From contig CALDSP010000007.1 in assembly GCA_937924465.1 (NCBI GenBank), forward strand, positions 1 through 5,073: 5,073 nucleotides of DNA, read 5' to 3'. This DNA comes from an uncultured Leptospiraceae bacterium (GTDB lineage Bacteria > Spirochaetota > Leptospiria > Leptospirales > Leptospiraceae). Below the pieces are notes generated by a model, which saw only the letters and a program-made list of their open reading frames with translations, was not told the DNA's origin and did no database searches. The translations under genes and the position numbers were made by a program. Shown here in pieces: positions 1-5,073 of this stretch (positions are counted from its first letter, which is position 1; every line of letters begins with the position of its first letter).

Positions 1-2508
1 CAATCCGTAAGAATTAGCCATTTATCAAACGTCTATATTCAGTTTATACAAGGCAATGGGGTTTTTGAATTGAATAATGGAGTTCTTCATTCTTATCAAG
101 AAGAATCTTCTGAACCTAATGTTTGCAGTATTATTTTTCAGTTAGAAAAAAATTCCTCTTTTAATTCAATTCAGTATGATGGTTTAGAAAAAGAGTTAGA
201 ATTTTTACCTGACACTTTTCGTTTTGAGATTTCTGAAGATGGAAAAGTTTGGGAATCAATCATAAAAGAGTATAACTATACCAAAGGAGGAAAGCGACAT
301 TGTCGTTGGAATTTTCCAATGATCACAACCAATTATTTAAAATTGGTTACGAAATTTACTAAAAAATCTCCAGAAGGAAAGTATCGATTAGCATTTGAAA
401 ATTTTAAATTACAAATCTCGGGTATAGAAAAAATTCAAGCGAGCTCTGAATTAGATAGATTATGGGTAAAAGAAAACATTGTTGATCAAAGACCAGATTA
501 TGGTTGGTCATCTAAAGAAAAGCCTTCTCCTTCAGAAGAATATTTGCTGGTTGATTTAGGTTCAGTGAATCGTGTGGATGAAATTCGTATACTTTCTAAA
601 AATTCTCCAGAGACTAATTTTCCTGATTTGTTTTATTTTTACTACAGTGAAGATGATCTAGCATGGCATCAACTTCATGAAGAACCAAATTTTATTGCTG
701 AACCAGGTGTGTGGTACAAATGGAAGTTTTTCCCAACGAATATGAGATTTTTTAAGTTAGTAATGTCTAATAGCAAGCCCAACATAAACAAAAAATTTTG
801 TTCTCAAATTATAGAGTTAGAGATTTATGCGGCTCCCGACTATCTTTCTTTATCTAAGAAAAAAATTATCAATGAAACTCCTCCCTATGCTTCTGTGATT
901 CGTTCGGGACTGGTTCGTTTAGCGGCAGATGGAGAAACTAACGCAGGAGTTGCAGTACAAGGAAATGATAGAAGGCTAAGAGATGCTACTACTGAATTTA
1001 AAGGAATTGTAGAACTTGCCACAGACGGAGAGGATCGAGAAGGTGTTGTAGTGCAAGGGAACGATAAACGTTTAAAAAATGCTACAGAGCTCAATTATGG
1101 TTTAGTGAGATTAGCGCGTAACGGGGAAGATCGAAAAGGTGTAGTAGTACAAGGAGATGATGAAAGACTAAAAGCAGCTACTACGGAATCCAAAGGAATT
1201 GTAGAACTTGCCGAAGATGGAGAAACCCGTCCCGGAGTAGTAATTCAAGGAAATGATAGCCGGCTCAAAAAAGCAACAACCAAAAATTATGGCTTAGTGA
1301 TCCTTTCTGAATTGGGAGAGGATTCTCCAAACAAAGTAATCACCGCAGATGATCCTCGGCTAAGAAAAGCCACAACCGAAACAGAAGGAATCTTACGTTT
1401 CGCGCATAACGGAGAAGAATCTCCTTTAGCCGCTGTACAAGGGAATGATAAACGCTTACGTTGTGCGACAACGGAATACCCCGGAATTGTGGAACTTGCT
1501 CATTCAGGAGAGAATAAAGAAGGTGTTGTAGTGCAAGGAAATGACGAACGTTTAAAACACGCAACGGAGGATTCTTATGGAATTTCTATTTTCGCAAGAC
1601 ATGGAGCAACCCAACCCTTGAGAGCAGTTCAATCAGATGATCCGCGTTTGAGTGATGCTCGTGTTCCCCTACCCCATTCCCATGAGTATGCAGATAAAAC
1701 TCATTCTTACGATTCTCATACAGGTTTAATTCACATTGTGGATTCTACTTCTTCAGCTTGGAAAAATATTACCCTTCCTACAAAACAGCACGGCGTGATT
1801 TATGGACGCAATCAATCCAAGGGTGGAGGTGGAGTTGTAGGAATTGGAATTGATGATGGAGTGATTGGAAATGGAGAAGACTTGGGAGTTGTAGGACTAG
1901 CAAAAGGCATAGAGGAAGACAGTGCAGGAGTTGCAGGATTTTCAGAGAAAGGTTTTGGAGGAATTTTTGTATCTTCAAGAAATTATGCAATTCACGCAAA
2001 TGGTGAGGGATATAAACGCAAAGAGATTTCTGGTTCTGGAAAAGCAATTCTTGCAACAGGAGAGTCCGAGTTTAGAGGCACAGTTCGAATTTTAAATAGA
2101 AAAGGTTTAGATTGTTTTGCAAAGCAATTTAAAATTCAAAGTGGAGATATTATTCAAAATGGAGATATAGTTGTAGCAAGTGAGAAAGAAGGAAGTGTTG
2201 CACGTTCTAGAACTTCTTACTCTACAAAGGTTTTGGGTGTTTGTGTGGATACTTCATCTATTGTATTAGGGGAACAAAAGTTTGGAAATGATTTAATTCT
2301 TGTTGCTTTTTCTGGTTTGGTTTATTTGCATGTGGATGCAATGGATGGAGCAATTTTTCCGGGAGACTTACTAGTTTCTGGGCTTACTGGTGGGCATGCG
2401 GTAAAAGCAGATCCTAACAGATTAAAACCCGGCATGCTTGTTGCAAAAGCGTTGGGTGAATGTAAAAAAGATAGGGCAATGATTCTGGCTCTTCTGTGTC
2501 TTAGTTAA
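1..2508 (+). CDS. Modular discoidin / tail-fibre-repeat surface protein, 5' end missing
   Basis: The frame is open from base 1 to TAA at 2506-2508 (835 visible codons), so the true start is outside the window. A TTG at 70 could be taken as a start, but the frame runs through it without a stop and in mid-domain. Residue numbers here count from that TTG. Residues up to about 118 look like the end of an F5/8 type C (discoidin) fold, with FEISEDGKVWE followed by YLKLV. Residues 119-254 form a second, complete one (QASS, GWSS, LLVDLG, YYSEDDLAW, FFKLVMS, IIELEIYA). Residues 280-535 are eight 32-residue repeats resembling phage tail-fibre repeats. A His-rich collar (536-555), a Gly-rich zone (585-636) and a conserved-looking C-terminal domain (about 690-812) follow. 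Known roles of these modules are carbohydrate or surface binding and trimeric fibre formation; an adhesin or receptor-binding fibre is inference. Export cannot be judged without the N-terminus. No phage genes lie nearby. Confidence 0.85.
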   Translation, partial: QSVRISHLSNVYIQFIQGNGVFELNNGVLHSYQEESSEPNVCSIIFQLEKNSSFNSIQYDGLEKELEFLPDTFRFEISEDGKVWESIIKEYNYTKGGKRHCRWNFPMITTNYLKLVTKFTKKSPEGKYRLAFENFKLQISGIEKIQASSELDRLWVKENIVDQRPDYGWSSKEKPSPSEEYLLVDLGSVNRVDEIRILSKNSPETNFPDLFYFYYSEDDLAWHQLHEEPNFIAEPGVWYKWKFFPTNMRFFKLVMSNSKPNINKKFCSQIIELEIYAAPDYLSLSKKKIINETPPYASVIRSGLVRLAADGETNAGVAVQGNDRRLRDATTEFKGIVELATDGEDREGVVVQGNDKRLKNATELNYGLVRLARNGEDRKGVVVQGDDERLKAATTESKGIVELAEDGETRPGVVIQGNDSRLKKATTKNYGLVILSELGEDSPNKVITADDPRLRKATTETEGILRFAHNGEESPLAAVQGNDKRLRCATTEYPGIVELAHSGENKEGVVVQGNDERLKHATEDSYGISIFARHGATQPLRAVQSDDPRLSDARVPLPHSHEYADKTHSYDSHTGLIHIVDSTSSAWKNITLPTKQHGVIYGRNQSKGGGGVVGIGIDDGVIGNGEDLGVVGLAKGIEEDSAGVAGFSEKGFGGIFVSSRNYAIHANGEGYKRKEISGSGKAILATGESEFRGTVRILNRKGLDCFAKQFKIQSGDIIQNGDIVVASEKEGSVARSRTSYSTKVLGVCVDTSSIVLGEQKFGNDLILVAFSGLVYLHVDAMDGAIFPGDLLVSGLTGGHAVKADPNRLKPGMLVAKALGECKKDRAMILALLCLS
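430..831 (+). other. Second discoidin-like (F5/8 type C) domain
   Basis: Residues about 121-254 (counted from the TTG at 70) follow the usual order of the fold. There is an A-S-S opening, a GWSS turn, the strand LLVDLGSVNRVDEIRI, then FYYSEDDLAWHQL in place of the family's 'S.DG..W', and FFKLVMS before IIELEIYA. Such domains are beta-sandwiches that commonly bind glycans or lipids through loops at one end. The ligand cannot be told from sequence. The stretch before it (to about base 423) matches the second half of another copy, so at least two domains stand in tandem. Confidence 0.7.
907..1674 (+). repeat. Eight tandem 96-bp (32-aa) tail-fibre-type repeats
   Basis: Eight uninterrupted in-frame units start at 907, 1003, 1099, 1195, 1291, 1387, 1483 and 1579, each exactly 96 bp. 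The consensus is G-[IL]-V-x-L-A-x-x-G-E-(x4)-V-V-V-Q-G-N-D-x-R-L-(x2)-A-T-T-E-x3. Units 5 and 8 have D-D-P-R-L in place of G-N-D-x-R-L, and unit 8 ends in SDARVPLP. The GIVELA..GE / VQGNDxRL..A pattern and the exit into DAR.PLPHSH are what I recognise from phage and prophage tail-fibre proteins. The DNA has diverged between units but keeps local identities: bases 1000-1020 equal 1192-1212 (two units apart) and 1038-1058 equal 1518-1538 (five units apart). Confidence 0.93.
1675..1737 (+). other. His-rich collar with an H-x-H motif
   Basis: Immediately after the last repeat the protein reads HSHEYADKTHSYDSH and then GLIHI, giving five His in about 20 residues (536, 538, 545, 550, 555 counted from the TTG at 70). 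In trimeric phage tail fibres such as T4 gp37, H-x-H motifs from three chains coordinate a metal ion. By analogy this could be a metal-stabilised trimer junction between the repeat shaft and the tip. The motif is seen directly; the metal role is inference. Confidence 0.45.
1822..1977 (+). repeat. Gly-rich beta-type repeat zone
   Basis: Short irregular units are spaced about 8-13 residues apart: GVVGIG, GVIGNG, GVVGLA, GVAGFS and GGIFVSS. They begin with a GGGG run at residues 585-588 (counted from the TTG at 70). Alternating Gly and aliphatic residues in a 'G-V-x-G' rhythm are typical of triple-stranded beta-prism or beta-helix segments in fibre and surface proteins. A related-looking stretch, AIHANGEG to AILATGESEFRGTVRI, follows up to about base 2091 and links to the C-terminal domain. 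Confidence 0.6.
2137..2505 (+). other. C-terminal fibre/surface-protein domain
   Basis: Residues about 690-812 (counted from the TTG at 70) run as 'GD.I..GD.VV', 'STKVLGVCVD', 'AFSGLVYLHVDA..GAI.PGDLLVSG..GGHAVKA', 'KPGMLVAKALG' and 'A.ILALLCLS'. I recognise this order from the extreme C-termini of many unrelated bacterial repeat-containing surface or fibre proteins: a strand saying the value changes, then G.V.V.V.A..G.I..GDLL..S...G.A.KA, G...GKAL, and a final hydrophobic strand. I know of no assigned biochemical role. It may be a capping or oligomerisation tip. The family recognition is from memory. Confidence 0.6.
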
Positions 2509-2519
2509 AATATAAACTT

Positions 2520-3389
2520 ATGAATAAAATTATAGAGATTTATAAAAATTCTACAAGACCAACTTTTTCATTTGAGTTTTTTCCTCCAAAAACACAGGAA
2601 GGAGAAATAAAATTAAAAGCTACAGTATTGGAACTACAAAAATTAAATCCAGCTTTTGTATCCGTTACTTATGGGGCTGGTGGTTCTACCAAAGATAAAA
2701 CAATAGAACTTTGTGAAACAATTCAAATAGACTTTCACATAACGACCATGTGCCATTATACCTGTGTAGGAGTTGGAAAAGAAGAAATCAAAAATACGTT
2801 GAGCGTCATTCAATCTAAAGGAATTCAAAACTTAATTGCGTTACGTGGTGATCCTCCCAAAGGAAGTGGAAAATTTGTGCCTCATCCAAATGGATTTAAA
2901 AATGCAACAGAATTAATTCAATTTATAAAGGCAAAACAATTTCCTTTTTGTCTTGCAGGGGGATGTTATCCCGAAAAACATCCCGACTCCCCCACTCTAA
3001 ACGATGATATCCAAAATTTAAAAAAAAAAGTAGATGCAGGAGCTGAATTTTTAATTACTCAATTATTTTTTTCAAACAAAAAATTTTATGATTTTTTAGA
3101 ACAAACTACCAAAGTCGGGATCTCTGTTCCTATTATCCCCGGAATTATGCCAATTACAAGTTTTTCTCAAATAGAAAAATTTAAAGGGCTAGCAAATTGT
3201 GAAATTCCTAATCAATTTTTACAAGACTTAGAGACCTTGAAATACAATGTAGAAGAATTTCTGAAGAAAAGTCTAGAATTTACAATTTTACAGTGTCAAG
3301 ATTTATTAGCAAATGGAATAAAAGGAATTCATTTTTATACCTTGAACCAGTCAAATGCTACAATAGAGGTCATGAAACATTTAATCTAG
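2520..3389 (+). CDS. metF: 5,10-methylenetetrahydrofolate reductase
   Basis: This cytosolic flavoenzyme reduces 5,10-methylene-THF to 5-methyl-THF, the methyl donor for methionine synthesis. The 289 residues form one TIM-barrel domain close in length to E. coli MetF, with no C-terminal regulatory domain of the eukaryotic kind. Diagnostic motifs are all present: SFEFFPPKT with the catalytic Glu19, SVTYGAGG with Thr50, ALRGDPPKGSGK with the folate/FAD-binding Asp111, YPEKHP (150-155), KKKVDAGAEFLITQLFF with Gln181, IPGIMPI, and HFYTLN (271-276) near the end. ATG at 2520 is the only usable start, because the frame is closed by TAG at 2502 and the next Met is residue 77. It lies 11 bases after the preceding stop, and that gap (aatataaactt) has no Shine-Dalgarno sequence. 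Translation may depend on ribosomes finishing the upstream gene. The lipoprotein gene follows with its RBS over the metF stop. Confidence 0.97.
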   Translation: MNKIIEIYKNSTRPTFSFEFFPPKTQEGEIKLKATVLELQKLNPAFVSVTYGAGGSTKDKTIELCETIQIDFHITTMCHYTCVGVGKEEIKNTLSVIQSKGIQNLIALRGDPPKGSGKFVPHPNGFKNATELIQFIKAKQFPFCLAGGCYPEKHPDSPTLNDDIQNLKKKVDAGAEFLITQLFFSNKKFYDFLEQTTKVGISVPIIPGIMPITSFSQIEKFKGLANCEIPNQFLQDLETLKYNVEEFLKKSLEFTILQCQDLLANGIKGIHFYTLNQSNATIEVMKHLI

Positions 3390-3392
3390 GAG
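3388..3392 (+). promoter_or_regulatory. Ribosome binding site of the lipoprotein gene
   Basis: AGGAG lies 5 bases before ATG at 3398. It overlaps the TAG stop of metF (3387-3389). It fixes the lipoprotein start at 3398 rather than the upstream in-frame GTG at 3293, which is inside metF. It also suggests co-translation with metF. Confidence 0.8.
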
Positions 3393-3397
3393 TAGTC

Positions 3398-3895
3398 ATG
3401 AAATTTTTTCTTTTCATTCTTATTATATTCAATACATTTGGATGCAAGACATCTTCCGAAATCAATCCACACGATTTAGTTTGGGGGTATAGTGGATGGG
3501 GAGTCAGTCCAAATAAAATTCAAAATCCAGTAAATCTTTCCAAAGAAGAAAAACTAGAATATTTTTATATGGTGGCTGGTGGAAAAGCTCTTTCCCGAGC
3601 TATAGAAGTAGACTCTCATAGTTTTATGGAAAGCACTTGTAAAATCTCTGCTCTCAAGGATAATCACGATAAACTAATTACTCAAGCTATTTTATCTGTA
3701 AATCCAAAATTTGCCCAAGATTCGGCATTTTTAAAAAAGGCAAAAGACTCATTTTTTGACTCAAAAAAATCTGAACTTGCTTACTGCCGTCCTACGGGCA
3801 CTGGAGAAAAATATAGCACCTGTGATTGTGTAATTTATATAAATTACGAAGGAGGCAAAGAAGCATTAGAAAAATCTCTTCAAAGCTTAAAGTGA
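3398..3895 (+). CDS. Small predicted lipoprotein of unknown function
   Basis: A 165-residue protein begins with a short hydrophobic signal peptide, MKFFLFILIIFNTFG, followed by Cys16. The lipobox N-T-F-G-C lacks the usual Leu at -3, a looseness that spirochaete lipoproteins tolerate. After cleavage, Cys16 would be lipidated and the protein held at a membrane surface. The mature part has W/G-rich VWGYSGWG (28-35), a segment YMVAGGKALSRAIEVDS (57-73) like the start of a small alpha/beta domain, and four further Cys: Cys81, Cys130, and a C-x-C pair at 142 and 144. These could form disulfides outside the cytoplasm. I do not recognise the family. The start is set by the AGGAG at 3388. The end overlaps the convergent SCO-like gene by 9 bases (3887-3895). 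Placement behind metF suggests a shared transcript, not a shared function. Confidence 0.85.
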   Translation: MKFFLFILIIFNTFGCKTSSEINPHDLVWGYSGWGVSPNKIQNPVNLSKEEKLEYFYMVAGGKALSRAIEVDSHSFMESTCKISALKDNHDKLITQAILSVNPKFAQDSAFLKKAKDSFFDSKKSELAYCRPTGTGEKYSTCDCVIYINYEGGKEALEKSLQSLK

Positions 3896-3908
3896 AAGAA
3901 TTTTTTTT
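3877..3908. terminator. Weak candidate bidirectional terminator
   Basis: TCTTCA (3877-3882) can pair with TGAAAGA (3893-3899) with one bulged base around a 10-base loop. Eight T follow at 3901-3908 on the + strand. Five A at 3870-3874 give a T run for minus-strand transcripts. It sits exactly where the two convergent genes meet. The stem is short and AT-rich, so folding is marginal. No better terminator is visible between the genes. Confidence 0.28.
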
Positions 3909-4402
3909 ATTTCATTAATGTTTGGATTTTGTAAAGAGAATAGTATTTTATCGTGAGCTCGATATAATAAAAAATTTGCTGAATGTTCAAAACCTTCTTT
4001 GGTTGTATAGATTGGAAGTTCTAGATTTCGAAAAAAATTTTGAAAATTATCTTGTTGAGGGAAAACGCATTCTACTCTACTTGCAAAAATTTCTTTGCAA
4101 AATTTTCGAAAATCCTCTTCTTGTATAAGAGGATCTGTATTTAAGAAAATAATTTCTAACTCTTGTTTAGAAAAAGACTTACCAATTTGTTTAGCTATTT
4201 CAAAACTTTTTGGACATATAGTACTACATCCAAAAAAACCAGAGAAAACAAGGAAATTTTTTTGATTCAGAGAATTTGAAAAATTTTTGGAAAACTTTTC
4301 TCCATCTTTTGAAAGAATTGTTTTAGCGTTATAACTATAGAATAAAAAAATACCTAGTCCTAATAAAAGAATAAAAAAAATTTGAAATAAGAACGTTTTC
4401 AT
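3887..4402 (-). CDS. SCO1/SenC-type membrane-anchored thioredoxin-fold protein
   Basis: The 171 residues begin with one hydrophobic segment (about 4-24), likely an uncleaved membrane anchor, followed by an extracytoplasmic thioredoxin fold. The SCO signature is present. A C-x-x-x-C motif (GCSTIC, Cys59 and Cys63, then Pro64) sits after the strand FLVFSGFF. It is followed by FLNTDP (87-91) at the place of the family's 'VDPxxD', and by His140 in GFEHSANFLLY. Two Cys plus this His are the copper ligands in SCO proteins, which help build the CuA site of cytochrome c oxidase or act as thiol reductants. The Cys63-His140 gap (77) is about ten residues shorter than in well-known SCO proteins, and the N-terminal strands before CxxxC are reduced, so this is a compact member. 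Extra Cys102 and Cys112 are present. ATG at 4402 overlaps the upstream stop as ATGA. No Shine-Dalgarno sequence is visible, so translational coupling is likely. Copper or redox function is inferred from family. Confidence 0.85.
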   Translation of the reverse strand: MKTFLFQIFFILLLGLGIFLFYSYNAKTILSKDGEKFSKNFSNSLNQKNFLVFSGFFGCSTICPKSFEIAKQIGKSFSKQELEIIFLNTDPLIQEEDFRKFCKEIFASRVECVFPQQDNFQNFFRNLELPIYTTKEGFEHSANFLLYRAHDKILFSLQNPNINEIKKILSL

Positions 4403-5073
4403 TTTTGAGAATATATAAGACTTTGTAAGTTTTCAGAAATTTGTTTTATTTGATTTTCCATGAACTTTTCCATAAATTGAAATTTATTAATTAAAAATTC
4501 AACTTTAGATAAAACTTCTTGAGTGTTTTCTTTTATACTTTCAACTTCTTTGATTTTTTGAACTTGGGTTTGAGATAATTCCTTTAGAGTATAACTTATT
4601 TTTTCTAAGTTTTCAAAAGTTTCGTTTTGAAAAAGAAACTTTTGTTTTGTTGAGGCTAGAAGATCGGCAGTATTGTTTAAATTGGAACTAATTGTCTTAA
4701 AGTTTTCTTTAAGATTATAGACTAAATCATAAATTTTTTGAATATATTCATTGCTTTGAGTAATAGAACGAAGAATAGATTTGGATATATGCTTGATATT
4801 TTTTGTAGAATTTGTAGTTAAGTCAGAGAGTTTGGAAATTTCTTGTGCAACTATTGCAAATCCTTTACCAGAATCACCTGCTCTTGCTGCTTCTATAGAA
4901 GCATTGAGAGACAAGAGATTTACTCTATCTGCAATGTCTGATATGAGATTAGAAATATTTTCCATTTCCTTAGACTGTTTAGTAACTTCTTCATAAACCT
5001 GTTTGAGTTGTACGAAATTTTCGAACCCTTTCTCAAGATCGTGGATGGATTTTAAAATAGAATCATTCAATTT
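4399..5073 (-). CDS. Methyl-accepting chemotaxis-type signalling protein, N-terminal part missing
   Basis: The frame is open to the right edge (codon AAA at 5073-5071), so the TTG at 5070 is probably internal and the sensor and membrane parts lie outside the window. Residues here count from that TTG. The visible 223 residues are a long helical coiled coil. It contains the receptor signalling hairpin at about 45-83: DIADRVNLLSLNASIEAARAG, then GKGFAIVAQEISKLSD. Asn51, Asn56, Glu60 and Arg63 match the conserved tip residues that contact CheA and CheW. Asp48-Arg49 replace the Phe-Gln of E. coli Tsr. A C-terminal helix of about 140 residues follows, and the protein ends LIYSQK with no CheR-docking pentapeptide. 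The stop TGA (4401-4399) overlaps the ATG of the SCO-like gene. It could be a chemoreceptor or a receptor-like module in another sensory protein; only the missing N-terminus would tell. Confidence 0.88.
   Translation of the reverse strand, partial: KLNDSILKSIHDLEKGFENFVQLKQVYEEVTKQSKEMENISNLISDIADRVNLLSLNASIEAARAGDSGKGFAIVAQEISKLSDLTTNSTKNIKHISKSILRSITQSNEYIQKIYDLVYNLKENFKTISSNLNNTADLLASTKQKFLFQNETFENLEKISYTLKELSQTQVQKIKEVESIKENTQEVLSKVEFLINKFQFMEKFMENQIKQISENLQSLIYSQK

Noticed and set aside
885..1564. Minus-strand reading frames (885-1094 and 1340-1564) opposite the repeat array
   Set aside because: Their translations are antisense images of the 32-codon repeats, with no binding site or recognisable domain.
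907..1674. Regular repeat array considered as CRISPR or intergenic satellite
   Set aside because: The units are 96 bp, contiguous, in frame and coding. There are no short identical repeats separated by unique spacers.
1778..2056. Leu/His-rich minus-strand frame of 92 codons
   Set aside because: It is the antisense shadow of the Gly-rich zone of the large gene. Its biased composition follows from that and not from a real protein.
2511..2516. TATAAA just before metF as a -10 promoter box for a leaderless transcript
   Set aside because: It is only 3 bases from the ATG, so the expected transcription start would fall inside the start codon region or after it. No -35-like sequence is present about 17 bases upstream.
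3293..3397. In-frame extension of the lipoprotein gene to a GTG at 3293
   Set aside because: It lies inside metF, has no ribosome binding site, and would bury the signal peptide and lipobox behind 35 polar residues. ATG at 3398 has AGGAG five bases upstream.
3922..4128. Plus-strand frame of 68 codons inside the SCO-like gene
   Set aside because: It overlaps a gene with clear SCO motifs on the other strand, has no ribosome binding site, and shows no recognisable features.
4781..4996. Plus-strand frame of 71 codons across the chemoreceptor hairpin
   Set aside because: It is the antisense of the highly conserved signalling tip, which explains why it stays open. No binding site or domain is visible.

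Overview
The window is low in G+C and almost entirely coding. It is best read as a fragment of a spirochaete chromosome, probably in the Leptospira lineage, though that placement is tentative. The evidence is a chemoreceptor hairpin of a style I associate with spirochaetes, a short lipoprotein with a loose (non-Leu) lipobox, strongly AT-biased codons, and the absence of phage structural genes, transposases, RNA genes or a CRISPR array. There is no gene-free stretch longer than a few dozen bases.

Left half (1-2508, + strand): the 3' part of a large modular surface or fibre-like protein whose start lies outside the window. In order it has the end of one discoidin-like (F5/8 type C) domain, a second complete one, eight tandem 32-residue repeats of the type found in phage tail fibres, a His-rich collar, a Gly-rich beta-type repeat zone, and a C-terminal domain that recurs in unrelated bacterial surface and fibre proteins. 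This is the most unusual item in the window.

Middle (2520-3895, + strand): metF (5,10-methylenetetrahydrofolate reductase) starts 11 bases after the large gene. A small predicted lipoprotein follows, with its ribosome binding site overlapping the metF stop codon. All three genes could share a transcript, but their functions have no obvious link.

Right part (3887-5073, - strand): a converging pair, read right to left. First comes the C-terminal part of a methyl-accepting chemotaxis-type signalling protein, cut by the window edge. A compact membrane-anchored SCO/SenC-type thioredoxin-fold protein follows, coupled to it by an ATGA overlap. The two opposing transcription units meet with a 9-base tail-to-tail overlap at 3887-3895, next to a weak hairpin flanked by A and T runs that could terminate transcription both ways.

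I see no complete new system. The best candidates for follow-up are the discoidin/tail-fibre mosaic protein with its 96-bp repeat array, and the coupling of a chemoreceptor-like signalling domain to a SCO-like redox/copper protein.
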